Position numbers and translations under genes: made by a program
The notes under the pieces: model-generated
Databases searched by the model: none
Told to the model about the DNA's origin: nothing
What the model saw: the letters and a program-made list of their open reading frames with translations, nothing else
Part shown: positions 5,615-5,797 of the stretch, piece by piece
Numbering within the stretch: position 1 is the stretch's first letter
Layout of the letters: each line of letters starts with the position of its first letter
From: Acidobacteriota bacterium
Lineage (GTDB): Bacteria; Acidobacteriota; Vicinamibacteria; Marinacidobacterales; SMYC01
Direction of reading: 5' to 3'
Assembly (NCBI GenBank): GCA_029263435.1
Contig: JAJCXL010000341.1
Location: 1 to 5,797 of the forward strand
Length of the DNA: 5,797 bases

Positions 5615-5797
5615 ATGAACTCGAACCGTTGGTTTTTCGTTCTGGCGATCGCACTGACCTGTTCCCTGGGATGTGGGACCGCCGCGCAGTCCGTTTCCGA
5701 CCAGCCCGACACCGCGTTCAAGCTCGCGACGTTCGAGGTCAACGGGACCGAAGGCGTCGGGCTCGTGCTCGGCGACCGGGTCGTCGACATCGCTTCC
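5615..5797 (+). CDS. Exported protein with N-terminal fumarylacetoacetate-hydrolase-like region, 3' partial
   Basis: The frame is open from the ATG to the window end, giving 61 residues without a stop. Residues 1-24 form a signal peptide: MNSNR, then a hydrophobic core WFFVLAIALT, then CSLGCGTAA. C20 could be a lipidated cysteine (SLGC is a weak lipobox because position -3 is Ser), or signal peptidase I could cut after TAA (22-24). After a short polar linker, FKLATFEVNGTEGVGLVLGDRVVDIAS (35-61) has the look of the N-terminal strand pair of fumarylacetoacetate hydrolase (FAH) family proteins, in which a phrase like 'klatf...g...vGvv.gd.vvDl' opens the protein. The catalytic metal-binding region would be beyond the window. 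Most FAH enzymes act in the cytoplasm on 2-oxo or 1,3-dioxo acids, so a signal peptide is notable. The FAH assignment is moderate because only the start is seen. Confidence 0.65.
   Translation, partial: MNSNRWFFVLAIALTCSLGCGTAAQSVSDQPDTAFKLATFEVNGTEGVGLVLGDRVVDIAS

Overview
This window is GC-rich bacterial DNA with dense gene packing. It holds two partial genes at the edges and four complete genes between them. Nothing in it fixes the taxon. The composition, gene families and layout fit a soil-type heterotroph such as an acidobacterium, but that is a low-confidence inference. I found no rRNA, tRNA, CRISPR array, insertion sequence or phage gene.

Left part (1-1274, + strand): the last 41 codons of an amidase-signature-type enzyme (1-126) are followed after 20 bases by a class V PLP-dependent aminotransferase-fold protein, read from a GTG at 147. 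Its PLP-pocket motif carries Asn where the family normally has Asp.

Centre (1283-3669, - strand): a two-gene operon encodes a D-hydantoinase/dihydropyrimidinase (2206-3669) and an N-carbamoyl-D-amino-acid hydrolase (1283-2209). The two overlap by 4 bases (GTGA), and a good Shine-Dalgarno lies inside the end of the first gene. All main catalytic residues of both enzymes are visible. Together they would open a 5-substituted hydantoin (or related cyclic ureide) to an N-carbamoyl-D-amino acid, then release the D-amino acid, CO2 and ammonia. The operon runs tail to tail into the aminotransferase gene with only 8 bases between.

Right part (3731-5797, + strand): a sodium:solute symporter (3731-5506) diverges from the hydantoinase across a 61-base gap. 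Two extended -10-like elements on opposite strands overlap in that gap. The layout suggests that the transporter brings in the substrate of the hydantoinase pathway. A 108-base spacer with an 8-base repeat series and a promoter-like site follows. The window ends inside a gene with a secretion or lipoprotein signal peptide fused to what looks like the start of a fumarylacetoacetate-hydrolase-family domain.

The overall picture is a hydantoin/D-amino-acid catabolic locus: uptake, ring opening and decarbamoylation, with an amidase and a PLP enzyme next door whose roles are open. No hydantoin racemase or L-carbamoylase is present in the window.
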